The notes: a model not told the origin generated them from the letters alone. Positions 1-6,900 are shown, counted from the stretch's first letter. The stretch is DNA of 7,212 nucleotides from CAYMLQ01 sp964390795 (GCA_964390795.1 CAYMLQ010000317.1:1-7212); one strand, 5' to 3'. A program made the numbers and translations.

Positions 1-670
1 CGTAACGCCCCTCGCGGCAGCGCGCGCCCAGCAGCTCCGCCACCAGATACCCGTGAACCGCCTTCATGTCCACGCCGTCAAAGCCAGCCCGTTCCGCCAG
101 CCGCGCCGTCGCCACGAACGCCTCTTCCAGCCGCGCCAGCGTGTCGTCGCTGACCGGCTCCACGGACAGCATCTCCGGCATCGCCTTCTCCAGAACGGGA
201 TTGCGCTGCGCCACCACGGGCGCGGGCCTGCCCTGCGGGCGGCTGAAACGGCCGCTGTGCGTCAGTTGCAGGAGCAACGTCACCTCGCCGCACCCCTCCG
301 CCCGCGCGGCCTTCCGCGTCTCGTCCACCAGCCGCCGCCACACGTCGAGGTTCCGCTCCGTGAGCAGGAGCTGCCGCGGACCCGAACGTCCCTCCGGCAC
401 GACCGACGCAGACTCGAACCAGATCAGCCCGCTGCCACCCGCCGCGAAGCGCCGGTAGCGCCGAAACGTCAGCTCGCCCGGCGTCCCGCCCTCGTCCGCC
501 GCGTCCACGCCCTCCATCGGCTGCACCACGAAGCGGTTCGCCAGCCTGCGCCCCGCGACTTCCACCTGTTCGCCCAGTACCCCGAAATCCTCGCTCAGCG
601 GCAGCCGTGCCCCGATCCTCGCCAGCTCCGCTTCCAGATCGGCCCGTGTCTTCAAATCGAATTTTCTCAC
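1..670 (-). CDS. Old Yellow Enzyme-family NADH:flavin oxidoreductase, N-terminal part (runs off left edge)
   Basis: This is the first 223 residues of an FMN-dependent TIM-barrel ene-reductase/NADH:flavin oxidoreductase; the C-terminal part lies beyond base 1. Family landmarks seen in order are NRFVVQPMEG (residues 45-54, the first barrel strand at the flavin), RRFAAGGSGLIWFESASVVPEGR (split by eye at 72-94), LLLQLTHSGRFSRP (132-145, the 'QL.H.GR' strand) and AERAGFDGVDMKAVHGYLVAELL (192-214). The usual 'EIH..HGYL' active-site motif reads DMKAVHGYL here: Lys203 sits where the family normally has its first substrate-binding His, while His206 and Tyr208 are kept. I chose the GTG at 670 because GGAGG (679-683) lies 8 nt upstream and the product begins MRKFDLKTRADLE; an in-frame ATG at 697 would add nine residues but has a poorer ribosome site. 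The substrate cannot be read from the sequence. It lies 82 bp downstream of the secreted-protein gene on the same strand. Confidence 0.88.
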   Translation of the reverse strand, partial: MRKFDLKTRADLEAELARIGARLPLSEDFGVLGEQVEVAGRRLANRFVVQPMEGVDAADEGGTPGELTFRRYRRFAAGGSGLIWFESASVVPEGRSGPRQLLLTERNLDVWRRLVDETRKAARAEGCGEVTLLLQLTHSGRFSRPQGRPAPVVAQRNPVLEKAMPEMLSVEPVSDDTLARLEEAFVATARLAERAGFDGVDMKAVHGYLVAELLGARCREGRY

Positions 671-678
671 TCTCTCAT

Positions 679-683
679 CCTCC
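679..683 (-). promoter_or_regulatory. Shine-Dalgarno GGAGG deciding the GTG start of the flavoenzyme
   Basis: On the minus strand GGAGG is followed by eight bases and then GTG (668-670). This is ideal spacing. The competing upstream ATG at 695-697 overlaps no comparable motif, having only AGGCGAG a few bases upstream. Confidence 0.65.
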
Positions 684-712
684 GCGAATGAACGCATGAC
701 GTCTCGCCTGGG

Positions 713-737
713 AGCGGGGACACTCCTGTCCCCGGCT
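713..737 (-). terminator. GC-rich palindrome after the secreted-protein gene (possible terminator or REP-like element)
   Basis: The plus strand shows CGGGGACA (715-722), a CTCC loop, then TGTCCCCG (727-734): a perfect 8-bp stem with a 4-nt loop. Allowing one bulged G instead, AGC (713-715) and GCT (735-737) extend the GGGGACA/TGTCCCC stem to ten pairs. On the minus strand it starts about 15 nt after the TGA stop of the secreted-protein gene (753-755), which is where a terminator would sit. No T-tract follows on either strand, so a classical intrinsic terminator is not supported. A dispersed palindromic repeat or a readthrough-limiting hairpin before the flavoenzyme gene is equally possible. 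Confidence 0.45.
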
Positions 738-752
738 ATTAACCTCTCCTCC

Positions 753-2780
753 TCACGGCACCGTCCGAACCCGGATGAACTGCGCCGGGGCCTCGGTCAC
801 CGGTCGCTGAGAACGATACGTGAGACGGCGCTTCCCGTCAACCTCCGCATTCCCGACCTCCGCGGCCGCCTCCCAGACGCCGCCCCTCAGATCGCCCGTC
901 GTGTCCACGCTCAGAGCCGGCAAGGCCCAGCCGTTGACATCCAGCGACAGCGTGAAGTAATCGTCACCGAGCCCGTACGGATCATCGAATCCGGTCCGCA
1001 GCTGCCCGGCTTCGGGGCTCGCGGGGTCACTGCCCAGCAGATACTCCAGATAGTTGCTGACTCCGTCGCCGTCCTGATCCTCTTCAGGCTCGCCCAGCGA
1101 AAGTCCGATATGCACGTCCGCCCAATAGCGGTACGATGTCGGAAGCGTGACCGGCACACAATCGCTGCTGCTTTCGCCGGTCGCATTCACCGAGGCGATG
1201 CGGTACGAATACGCCCGACCAGGCTCCAAGCCGCTGTCCACATATCTTTGAGCATGGGCGGGAAGTTCCGCCAGGAGCCCCCAGCTCTCGCGATCACTCC
1301 TGCGGTACAGCGCATAGCCCGTCTCGCCCGACACGTCGCCCCACGTCAGGCGCACCCGGGTGCCGCCCTCAGCCGTCGCCGACAGATCATCAACGGTGTC
1401 AGGCGCGCCTTCCTCGACCACAGGCAGAAGATACACGTTGGCGCCCTGCACGCTGGCAATGACAGAGCCGCCAGAACCGTTCGCCAGGACGACGGGTGCG
1501 GGCTCCTCAACGAAACCGAGCGAGCTGACCGTGTCGCTGGCGGCCTGCACCACCCGGAAGCGGAGCGTCTGGATTCTGACTGACCCGGCCGGGAGTGCGC
1601 GGCCCTGCGGCATCCGCAACACGTAGCCGACGCGACCTGCCGACGCCCCGCTGCTGTTCAGAACGTCCAGCGCGTTGGAGCAAACCGCCGACGGCACGGC
1701 ATCCAGGAACATCAACTGGTCAGGATCGAAAAGGACGCTGAAACTCGCTCCCTCAATATTCCCTCCCGACACGATGCTGACAGGAACCTCGACCACCGCG
1801 CCCCGGACTCCGAAGCTCGCGTCGATCTTAATCAGTCCCGCAAGCCCCGAGGCCAGCAGTGACAGGGTGTTTCCCTGTAGCATGGGCGTCTCGCCCATGA
1901 AGGCGGCCTGTGCCAAGCTGGCCGACAACGCAGCCGCCGGCCCGCCGACACTCCTCGGCGGTTCGGCGCCGCCCGCATAGCGACCGGCCACCACGACATC
2001 GCGGGCGTCCACCCGCCCGTCGCCGCGCGTCTCAACCGGCGCGCAGTCGGCACGCTGGAACTCGGAGCCGGGGGCCGGCACGTCGAGCCCGACCGCAAAG
2101 CGCATGATCTGCTTCTTGTCCTTGTCGTCCACCGTGTCGTCCGGCTTTCCGCGCGGGCTCACATCCGCCTCATACCCCACCCCCGCTACCGTCACGCCGC
2201 CGTCCATCCAGACATGCGGCAGGTCAATGGCGTACGCGTCGGTCACCTGCCTGAAGGACGGAGTGTCGCTGAAAGAAACCGCGATCGGAGTTCCCGCTGA
2301 AACCGACCCGTCGATAAGAAGCTTCACGCTCGCCAGCTCCTGCAAACCGGGCTCCAACCCCACGCCCATCGGCAGAACCATCCCCACGCCCACAGCGCCC
2401 TCGGTCCTGTCGTTCACCTCCATGTAGCAACTGGCCGCCGTCTTGCCGGGCTTGATGCTGAGGAACCTGATTTTCGCCGGCTCATAGGCGAGACTGAAGA
2501 AGAACGCGTTCTCGCCACCCATCGCGCTAATCGTGATCGGAACATCCACGGTCTTGCCGGCCTGCTCCGCCTCGGCGCCCAGCCTGACGTAGGCGTCGCC
2601 GGCCCCCGGCGACACGGTCGAAAACGCGCACACGGGACGGCTCAGCCCCGTCTCTTTTGTGCTGACCGTGTTGGCGAACGCCCCGCGCGGATCCTCCGAG
2701 TCCAGGTAGTCCTCGATCCACAGCACATAGGTTCCCGGCTGTGCGGGCAGCCTCAGCCCCGCCGCCCACCTTCCGCTCAA
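753..2780 (-). CDS. Secreted cohesin/dockerin-like multidomain protein, main C-terminal frame (frameshifted gene)
   Basis: This is the larger part of a secreted protein whose signal peptide lies in another frame upstream (see 2527-3198). Numbered on the repaired 814-residue product: a cohesin-like beta domain at about 202-339 (DAYVRLGAEAEQ... to ...MDGGVTVAG); a dockerin-like, two-repeat calcium region at about 343-411 (ADVSPRGKPDDTVDDKD, then GSEFQRADCAP and TRGDGRVDARD); a second cohesin-like domain at about 458-591; a fibronectin type III domain at about 599-686 (LEPGRAYSYRIASVNATGES); a DQDGDGVSNYLEYLLGSDP calcium loop near 707-724, of the thrombospondin type 3 sort; and a final beta-rich stretch ending SAQFIRVR-like (PAQFIRVRTVP). 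Such modules serve adhesion or assembly of extracellular proteins; no catalytic domain is visible. A TTG at 2780 is the nearest nominal start codon but probably not a real start, because the preceding frame carries the signal peptide. The linker between dockerin and second cohesin is encoded by a double hairpin (1862-1899). Ends with TGA. Confidence 0.8.
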   Translation of the reverse strand: MSGRWAAGLRLPAQPGTYVLWIEDYLDSEDPRGAFANTVSTKETGLSRPVCAFSTVSPGAGDAYVRLGAEAEQAGKTVDVPITISAMGGENAFFFSLAYEPAKIRFLSIKPGKTAASCYMEVNDRTEGAVGVGMVLPMGVGLEPGLQELASVKLLIDGSVSAGTPIAVSFSDTPSFRQVTDAYAIDLPHVWMDGGVTVAGVGYEADVSPRGKPDDTVDDKDKKQIMRFAVGLDVPAPGSEFQRADCAPVETRGDGRVDARDVVVAGRYAGGAEPPRSVGGPAAALSASLAQAAFMGETPMLQGNTLSLLASGLAGLIKIDASFGVRGAVVEVPVSIVSGGNIEGASFSVLFDPDQLMFLDAVPSAVCSNALDVLNSSGASAGRVGYVLRMPQGRALPAGSVRIQTLRFRVVQAASDTVSSLGFVEEPAPVVLANGSGGSVIASVQGANVYLLPVVEEGAPDTVDDLSATAEGGTRVRLTWGDVSGETGYALYRRSDRESWGLLAELPAHAQRYVDSGLEPGRAYSYRIASVNATGESSSDCVPVTLPTSYRYWADVHIGLSLGEPEEDQDGDGVSNYLEYLLGSDPASPEAGQLRTGFDDPYGLGDDYFTLSLDVNGWALPALSVDTTGDLRGGVWEAAAEVGNAEVDGKRRLTYRSQRPVTEAPAQFIRVRTVP
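1862..1899. repeat. Double-hairpin palindromic element inside the secreted-protein gene
   Basis: Two adjacent inverted repeats: ACAGGG (1862-1867), 5-nt loop, CCCTGT (1873-1878); then, after two bases, CATGGGCG (1881-1888), TCT loop, CGCCCATG (1892-1899). On the coding strand this spells FMGETPMLQGNT-type linker residues between the dockerin-like region and the second cohesin-like domain. Two short GC-rich hairpins side by side resemble REP/BIME-like mobile palindromes; copies elsewhere in the genome cannot be checked from this window. Confidence 0.6.
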
Positions 2781-3198
2781 CGCGGAACTGCGCGGACGCC
2801 AGTCCGCCGTAACCCCACGCCAGACCGACGCTGTTCAGCCCCGTCACCTGCGCCGTCAACCCGGCCACAGGCATCGGACGGAAATCTACGACCAGCCACC
2901 GCGCCCGGTCCATCCGGGCCGTCACGACGCCCGCATGCACCGCGCATCCCGCCAGGTCACGCGACCACCCGGCGAACACGAAACCCTCGCCCGGCTCAGC
3001 CTCAAGCGCCGACTCGCTGCCCACTGGCAGGAACCCGGTCACACCCGCCAGCGGCTCGGAACCGGAGACGGACGCCGCGAACGCGACCGCATCGCCCACG
3101 CCCGCGAGCGTGTCGGCGGGCTGGGTGGCGATGGCCGGCGCTTCGGCGCGGGCGAGACCGGCGAGCAGGAGTGCGAGTGACAGGAGCGTAGATTTCAT
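2527..3198 (-). CDS. Secreted multidomain protein, N-terminal fragment with signal peptide (frameshifted gene)
   Basis: The true start of the secreted protein. ATG at 3198 is preceded by AAGGA (minus strand, 3208-3212) at 9-nt spacing. Residues 1-18 (MKSTLLSLALLLAGLARA) form a typical Sec signal peptide with a likely cut after ARA. Next comes PAIATQPADTLAGVGDAVAFAASVSGSEPL, the start of a bacterial Ig-like domain that stops early (no YQW), split here only by eye. Then an InlB B-repeat-like module (AEPGEGFVFAGWS... RWLVVDF, about 66-107) and the front half of a fibronectin-III-like domain (GLNSVGLAWGYGG... QFRVERKVGGG, about 109-147). After residue 147 the frame turns into Arg/Gly-rich sequence with no domain sense until a stop at 2527; coding sense resumes in the +1 frame. 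Removing one base from the G4 run at 2757-2760 joins both parts exactly into 814 residues plus stop (2445 nt). The last 76 residues of this frame are therefore probably not native. Confidence 0.72.
   Translation of the reverse strand: MKSTLLSLALLLAGLARAEAPAIATQPADTLAGVGDAVAFAASVSGSEPLAGVTGFLPVGSESALEAEPGEGFVFAGWSRDLAGCAVHAGVVTARMDRARWLVVDFRPMPVAGLTAQVTGLNSVGLAWGYGGLASAQFRVERKVGGGAEAARTAGNLCAVDRGLPGLGGSARGVRQHGQHKRDGAEPSRVRVFDRVAGGRRRLRQAGRRGGAGRQDRGCSDHD
2757..2760 (-). other. Probable single-base frameshift in a G4 run
   Basis: On the minus strand the run reads GGC GGC GGGG CTG. Upstream, the 3198 frame gives FRVERKVGGG; downstream, the frame that skips one base gives LRLPAQPGTYVLWIEDYLDSED and continues to the end of the gene. 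The alternative frame is closed upstream by a TGA near 2833-2835, and the first frame closes at 2527, so the slip must lie between them. The exact base is inferred from where domain sense switches; the G4 run is the simplest place. Confidence 0.65.
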
Positions 3199-3207
3199 GG
3201 GTGGTGG

Positions 3208-3212
3208 TCCTT
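3208..3212 (-). promoter_or_regulatory. Shine-Dalgarno AAGGA for the secreted-protein gene
   Basis: AAGGA on the minus strand sits 9 nt before the ATG at 3198. It supports this start, which also gives a clean signal peptide. Confidence 0.6.
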
Positions 3213-3220
3213 GGGGTGAT

Positions 3221-3301
3221 CGACTTCACTCGACTCCGGGCGACTTCTCCGACTTCCGTCGATCGGGGTCGACAGGAGTCGACGGGCGTCGTGTGGAGTC
3301 G
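3221..3301. repeat. About 10-nt-periodic CGAC-type array with nested inverted repeats
   Basis: CGACT or close variants begin at 3221, 3231, 3241, 3250, 3260 (CGATC), 3270 (CGACA), 3280 (CGACG), 3290 (CGTGT) and 3300, about one per DNA helical turn. The array is also an imperfect palindrome: CGACTCC (3231-3237) pairs perfectly with GGAGTCG (3295-3301). Inside this, CGACTTCT (3241-3248) and CGACTTC (3250-3256) pair with AGGAGTCG (3274-3281) and GGGGTCG (3265-3271), allowing a few G:T pairs, around an 8-nt loop (3257-3264). Two GTCGAC sites occur at 3269-3274 and 3279-3284. It lies in the leader of the secreted-protein gene and upstream of ybaK, so it could be an operator array, an RNA structure or a decayed tandem repeat. 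Confidence 0.6.
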
Positions 3302-3328
3302 CCTCCCCCGTTCAACGCGCTTTCCTCA

Positions 3329-3359
3329 TTCACAAGCCGCCCCGGAAACGGCATACTAT
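3329..3359 (+). promoter_or_regulatory. Weak sigma-70-like promoter candidate for ybaK
   Basis: TTCACA (3329-3334; 5 of 6 to TTGACA) and TACTAT (3354-3359; 4 of 6 to TATAAT) are separated by 19 nt, which is longer than ideal. They lie at the edge of an AT-richer patch (about 3352-3380) in otherwise GC-rich DNA, 67 bp before the ybaK start. On the other strand GATAAT (3372-3377) could serve the divergent secreted-protein gene, but I see no good -35 for it. Confidence 0.25.
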
Positions 3360-3383
3360 CCCTCATTGTTCATTATCACTGAC

Positions 3384-3411
3384 CCCTGAACCCCGAACCC
3401 TGAACCCTACC
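3384..3411 (+). repeat. Short heptamer tandem run CCCTGAA
   Basis: Four adjoining 7-mers read CCCTGAA, CCCCGAA, CCCTGAA and CCCTACC immediately before the ybaK start region. The run is pyrimidine-rich, which leaves the gene without a Shine-Dalgarno sequence. Confidence 0.5.
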
Positions 3412-3425
3412 CCCAACAACCCGCC

Positions 3426-3899
3426 ATGGACATTCCCGTCACCACCGCCATCCGCGCCTTGCGCACCGCAAATGCCGAGTTCGAACCGTGCGTCTACACC
3501 TACGTCGAGCACGGCGGCACGCGGCACTCCGCCCACGAACTCGGCGTGGACGAGCACGCCACCGTCAAAACCATCGTGATGGAGACGGACGCCAAGAAGC
3601 CTTTTATCGTGCTCATGCACGGCGACCGCGAGATCTCGACCAAACAGATGGCGCGCGTGCTCGGCGTCAAGTCCGTTACGCCCTGCGACCCCGACACCGC
3701 CGCGCGCCACACGGGCTACCTGGTCGGCGGCACCAGCCCCTTCGGCACGCGCAAGCCGCTGCCGGTCTACGCGGAGTCCACGATTTTCGATCTGCCGCAC
3801 CTTTACATCAACGGCGGCCGCCGCGGCCTGCTGGTCAAGCTCACGCCCGCCACGCTCGACCGCGTCGCCCGCCCCACCCGCGTCAGCGTCGCGGTCTAG
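3426..3899 (+). CDS. ybaK: YbaK-type Cys-tRNA(Pro)/aminoacyl-tRNA deacylase
   Basis: Complete 157-residue protein of the YbaK/EbsC family, cytoplasmic enzymes that hydrolyse mischarged tRNA in trans (YbaK itself clears Cys-tRNA(Pro) made by prolyl-tRNA synthetase). Length matches the family. Visible landmarks: ATVKTIVM with Lys48 in the place of the family's essential lysine; PFIVLMHGDREISTKQMARVLG (59-80, broken here only by eye); the substrate-pocket motif GGTSPFGTRK (101-110); and YINGGRRGLLVKL near 127-139. The family can include other specificities (ProX-like, EbsC), so Cys-tRNA(Pro) as substrate is the likely but not proven choice. ATG at 3426 gives the family-typical N terminus, but the upstream bases are a C/A-rich run with no Shine-Dalgarno. 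It is divergent from the secreted-protein gene and convergent with the next gene, so it appears to be monocistronic. Confidence 0.93.
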   Translation: MDIPVTTAIRALRTANAEFEPCVYTYVEHGGTRHSAHELGVDEHATVKTIVMETDAKKPFIVLMHGDREISTKQMARVLGVKSVTPCDPDTAARHTGYLVGGTSPFGTRKPLPVYAESTIFDLPHLYINGGRRGLLVKLTPATLDRVARPTRVSVAV

Positions 3900-3922
3900 A
3901 GCGGATTAAGATAAAGCCTCCT

Positions 3923-6900
3923 CTATTTGCGCTCCTGCTGTCCCTCGCGCGCGACTTCCTCGAAATATTGTTTCACGAGGTCGCGATATTCGGCGGGCGT
4001 CTTCTTGAGCATCTCCTCGTAGGCCTCGGAGCCCAGCTCGCCGCGAAAGCGGATCCAGTCCTGGTTGAGCGGGACGCGGCGCGCGCGGTCAAACCCTCCC
4101 GCGCCGCCCCCTTCGGCCATATGCCGCAGCGAGCCGCCCATGCGGCCCCGCACCAGCGCCCACGCGTCCGCCTCTTTCTTCGCCTGCTCCTCCACGGCGG
4201 CCGCCACCGCGTCGGCCACCTGCTGCGCCTGGGCGGCCGCTGCCAGTTGCGGCGGCTCGGCCGCGGCGCGCTCCGCCGCAGCCTTCCGCGCCTGCCGCGC
4301 CAGCTCCAGCGCCTGTTTCGCTTTCGCCTGACCCGCCTGCGCCTGGCCCTCCGCCTGCGCGTCCGCCGCCTCGCTGGCCTGGGCCAGCGTAGCTAGCGAC
4401 TGCTGGGCCAGCGCGGCCGCCTCGCCGGTCAGCTTCGCCGACTGCGCGCTCTGGGCCGCAGCCTCCTGCAAGGGCTCCAGCCCTTTCGCGAGCTTGTTGG
4501 CCTGCTCCGCTTTCTGAGCCGCCTCCCCCGCCTGCTGCGCCGCCTCTTTCGCCGCTTCGCTCGAAGCCTGCTTCAGCTCCGCCATCTCCGCCGCCGCCTG
4601 CTGCGCGGACTGCTTGGCCAGAGCGGCCGCCTCCTTCGCCAATTGCGCCGCAGCCTGGGCCTCCTGCAGCGCCTGCCGCGTCTCAGCCTTCTCCGCCTCT
4701 TCGCCTAAATCCGCCTTCTCCGCCGCCTGCGTGCGCTCGCCCGACTGCTCCGCCAGCTCGCCCGCCTGCTGCGCCAGCGCCGACGCTTCGGCCATCCGCT
4801 CAGCCAGCGCCTGATTCAGCGGGCCGGCGTCCTTTGCCTCATCTTTCGCCTGCTGGGCCGCGCTCACCGCCTCCTGCGCCTGGGCTACCGCCTCCTGCGC
4901 CTGCTTCACCGCCGCCTGCGCTTGCGCGGACACGGCCTCGGGCGTCGCCTGCTGGGCCGCCGCGGCCTTCTCCTCTTGCGCCAACTGCTCAAGCTGCTCC
5001 TTGGCGCGCTGCGCAGCCTGGGCCGCTTTTTCCTTGGCCTCCTCAGCCACCTGCTTCGCCTGCTCCGAAAGTCCTTTGGCCTCTTTCAGCGCCGCGTCCT
5101 TCTGCGCCTCAGGCATGTCCGCCGCCGCTTCGGTCTTGTCCGCGGACTCCTTGGCGAGATCCGCCGCGCGCTGCGTGAAGGAGGCCGACTCGGAGGCGAG
5201 CTGCCCCGCCTCGGACGCTTTCTCCATGCCCTGCTCGTCGGCCTGACGCGCCGCCTCGACCGCCTCCGCGTTGGCCTTTTGCGCGCTCTCTTTCGCCGTC
5301 TCAGCCTGCGCCTCGGCCTTCTTTTCCGCAGCCACCGCCTGCTCCTTCTGTCCCGCCTGCTGCGCTTCGGCAGCCTGCTGGGCCTGCTCCGAACCCTGCT
5401 TCGCCTCCTCGGCGGCCTTCTCCGCCTGTTTCGCCGCCGCAGCCGCCTGCTCGGCAATCGCCTTGCGCTCCGCCGCGTCGGCCACCGCCTCGTTGGCCTG
5501 ACGTTTCTCCGCCGCCTGCTGCGCCTCCTGCGCGGCTTTCTCCGCCTGATCGGCCGCCGCCGCCGTCTTCTCCGCAGCCTTCTGCACCGCGTCCGACGCG
5601 GCTCGCACCTCGGCCAAGTCCTCCGCCTTCTCATTGGCTTCAAGAGCCCGCTCCGCAGCCTTCTCGGCCAGCGCCGCAGCCTTTTCGGTCTCTTTCGCCG
5701 CGTACTCCTCGCGCCGCAGCGCCTGATCCGCCTCGGGCGTCAAGATCCGCTCCGCCTGCAGCATCGTCTCGCGAGCCTTACGGAGATTCTCAAGCGCCTT
5801 GTTGAACGCGGCCTCCTCCAGTTGCGGCTTGCTCTGCCACAGCTTCTGCTCGGCCTCGTTCTGGCGGTTGGCCCACTCCTGCATCTCCTGCTTGTTCATC
5901 TTTTCCGCTTCGGCCTGCTCCGCCAACGCCTTCTCGCGCTGCGCCAGTTCATCGAGTTTGCTCTGCTCTTCCTGCTTGCGGTTCTCCTCCTGCAAGGCCC
6001 GGTTCACCAGATCGTTGACCTTGTCGGCGGCCTCGCGGAACGCCCGCTCGGTCTCCTCGCCGGTCTGCTTGCGCTTGTCCGCCGCCGTCAGCGGAATCGA
6101 CTCCAGCTTCTTGAACGCGGGCTCGACCTTCTCGTCGCGCACGTCCAGAATCTCTTTCGCAAACGCGGCGAGCGGCGTCTTCTCGGTGGCCTGAGCCGCC
6201 TTCTCCATCAGCTCCTCCGCCTTCACCGCTGCCTCGCGCGCCTGCTCCAGCTTCTCAGCCGCCTTCTCGGGCAGCTCGGGCTTGTCGAACGTCCACTTCT
6301 CTTGCGCCACGTTGTTCGCCGCCTCCTGCAACTGCTGGGCCGCCTTGCGCAACTGCGTCTCCACCTCTTTGCGCGCCGCCTCCCGCACCTGCTCGCGCAA
6401 GGTGCGCGCGCCCATTTCGAGCGTCACGGTGATCGCGCGGCTCTCGCGCACCTGCGGACCGCCCAGTTCGGGCGGCAGATTGTCGGACACGCGCAGGCAC
6501 AGCTTGAACGTGCGGATGCCTTGCTCGTACAGCGCCTGCAAGTCTGGCGAGCCCTCCAGCTCCACATGCGTCGCGCCCTGGCGGGTGGCCTTGAGCGGCG
6601 TCACGCGCCCGCCCAGCTTCTCAGACTTGACCACGAGCGCCATCTCGCCGAAGCCGAAATCATCGTCGGCCGTGCCGCCGCACACCAGCTTGTCAAAGGG
6701 CGGCAAGGTCAGCTTGGTGACTTCCGGCGTCACCAGCGCCACCTCCGGAGGACGGTCAGGCACCGCCGTGTACGCAGCCCACACCGGCCGATTGGTGAAG
6801 CCGTAGGCGTCGCGCAGCGACAGCGCCCAGCGTCCCGTGCGGTTGGTGCTCAGGGTCTGAAGCCACACCCCGTTCGTCGCCACGCCGGCGGGATTCAGCA

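Noticed and set aside
53..691. 212-residue plus-strand open frame over the flavoenzyme gene
   Set aside because: Arg/Pro/His-rich translation with no domain sense; the minus strand here encodes clear OYE motifs. Shadow frame of GC-rich coding DNA.
696..1583. 295-residue plus-strand open frame
   Set aside because: Antisense to the FN3, cohesin-like and calcium-binding modules; Arg/Ala-rich and without recognisable motifs or a convincing ribosome site.
2740..2790. Programmed ribosomal frameshift at the broken secreted-protein gene
   Set aside because: No slippery heptamer, no stop codon at the shift site and no prfB-like arrangement is visible; a mutation or sequence error is simpler.
3221..3301. 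CRISPR-like array
   Set aside because: Units are about 10 nt with no spacers of proper length and no cas genes nearby.
3900..3922. Bidirectional terminator between the convergent genes
   Set aside because: The 23-bp gap has no inverted repeat and no suitable T-run.
3488..4396. 302-residue plus-strand open frame spanning ybaK and the helix gene end
   Set aside because: Overlaps ybaK in another frame and then runs antisense to the helical protein; Arg/His-rich low complexity.
4614..5501. Several Cys/Ala/Ser- or Pro-rich plus-strand frames opposite the helix gene
   Set aside because: Complementary readings of GCC/CTC/TGC-rich repeat codons; composition is dictated by the opposite strand.
5086..5643. 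185-residue Arg-rich minus-strand frame
   Set aside because: Nearly all Arg, Pro, Ser and Thr: an off-frame reading of the Ala/Glu/Gln codon repeats, not a nucleic-acid-binding protein.
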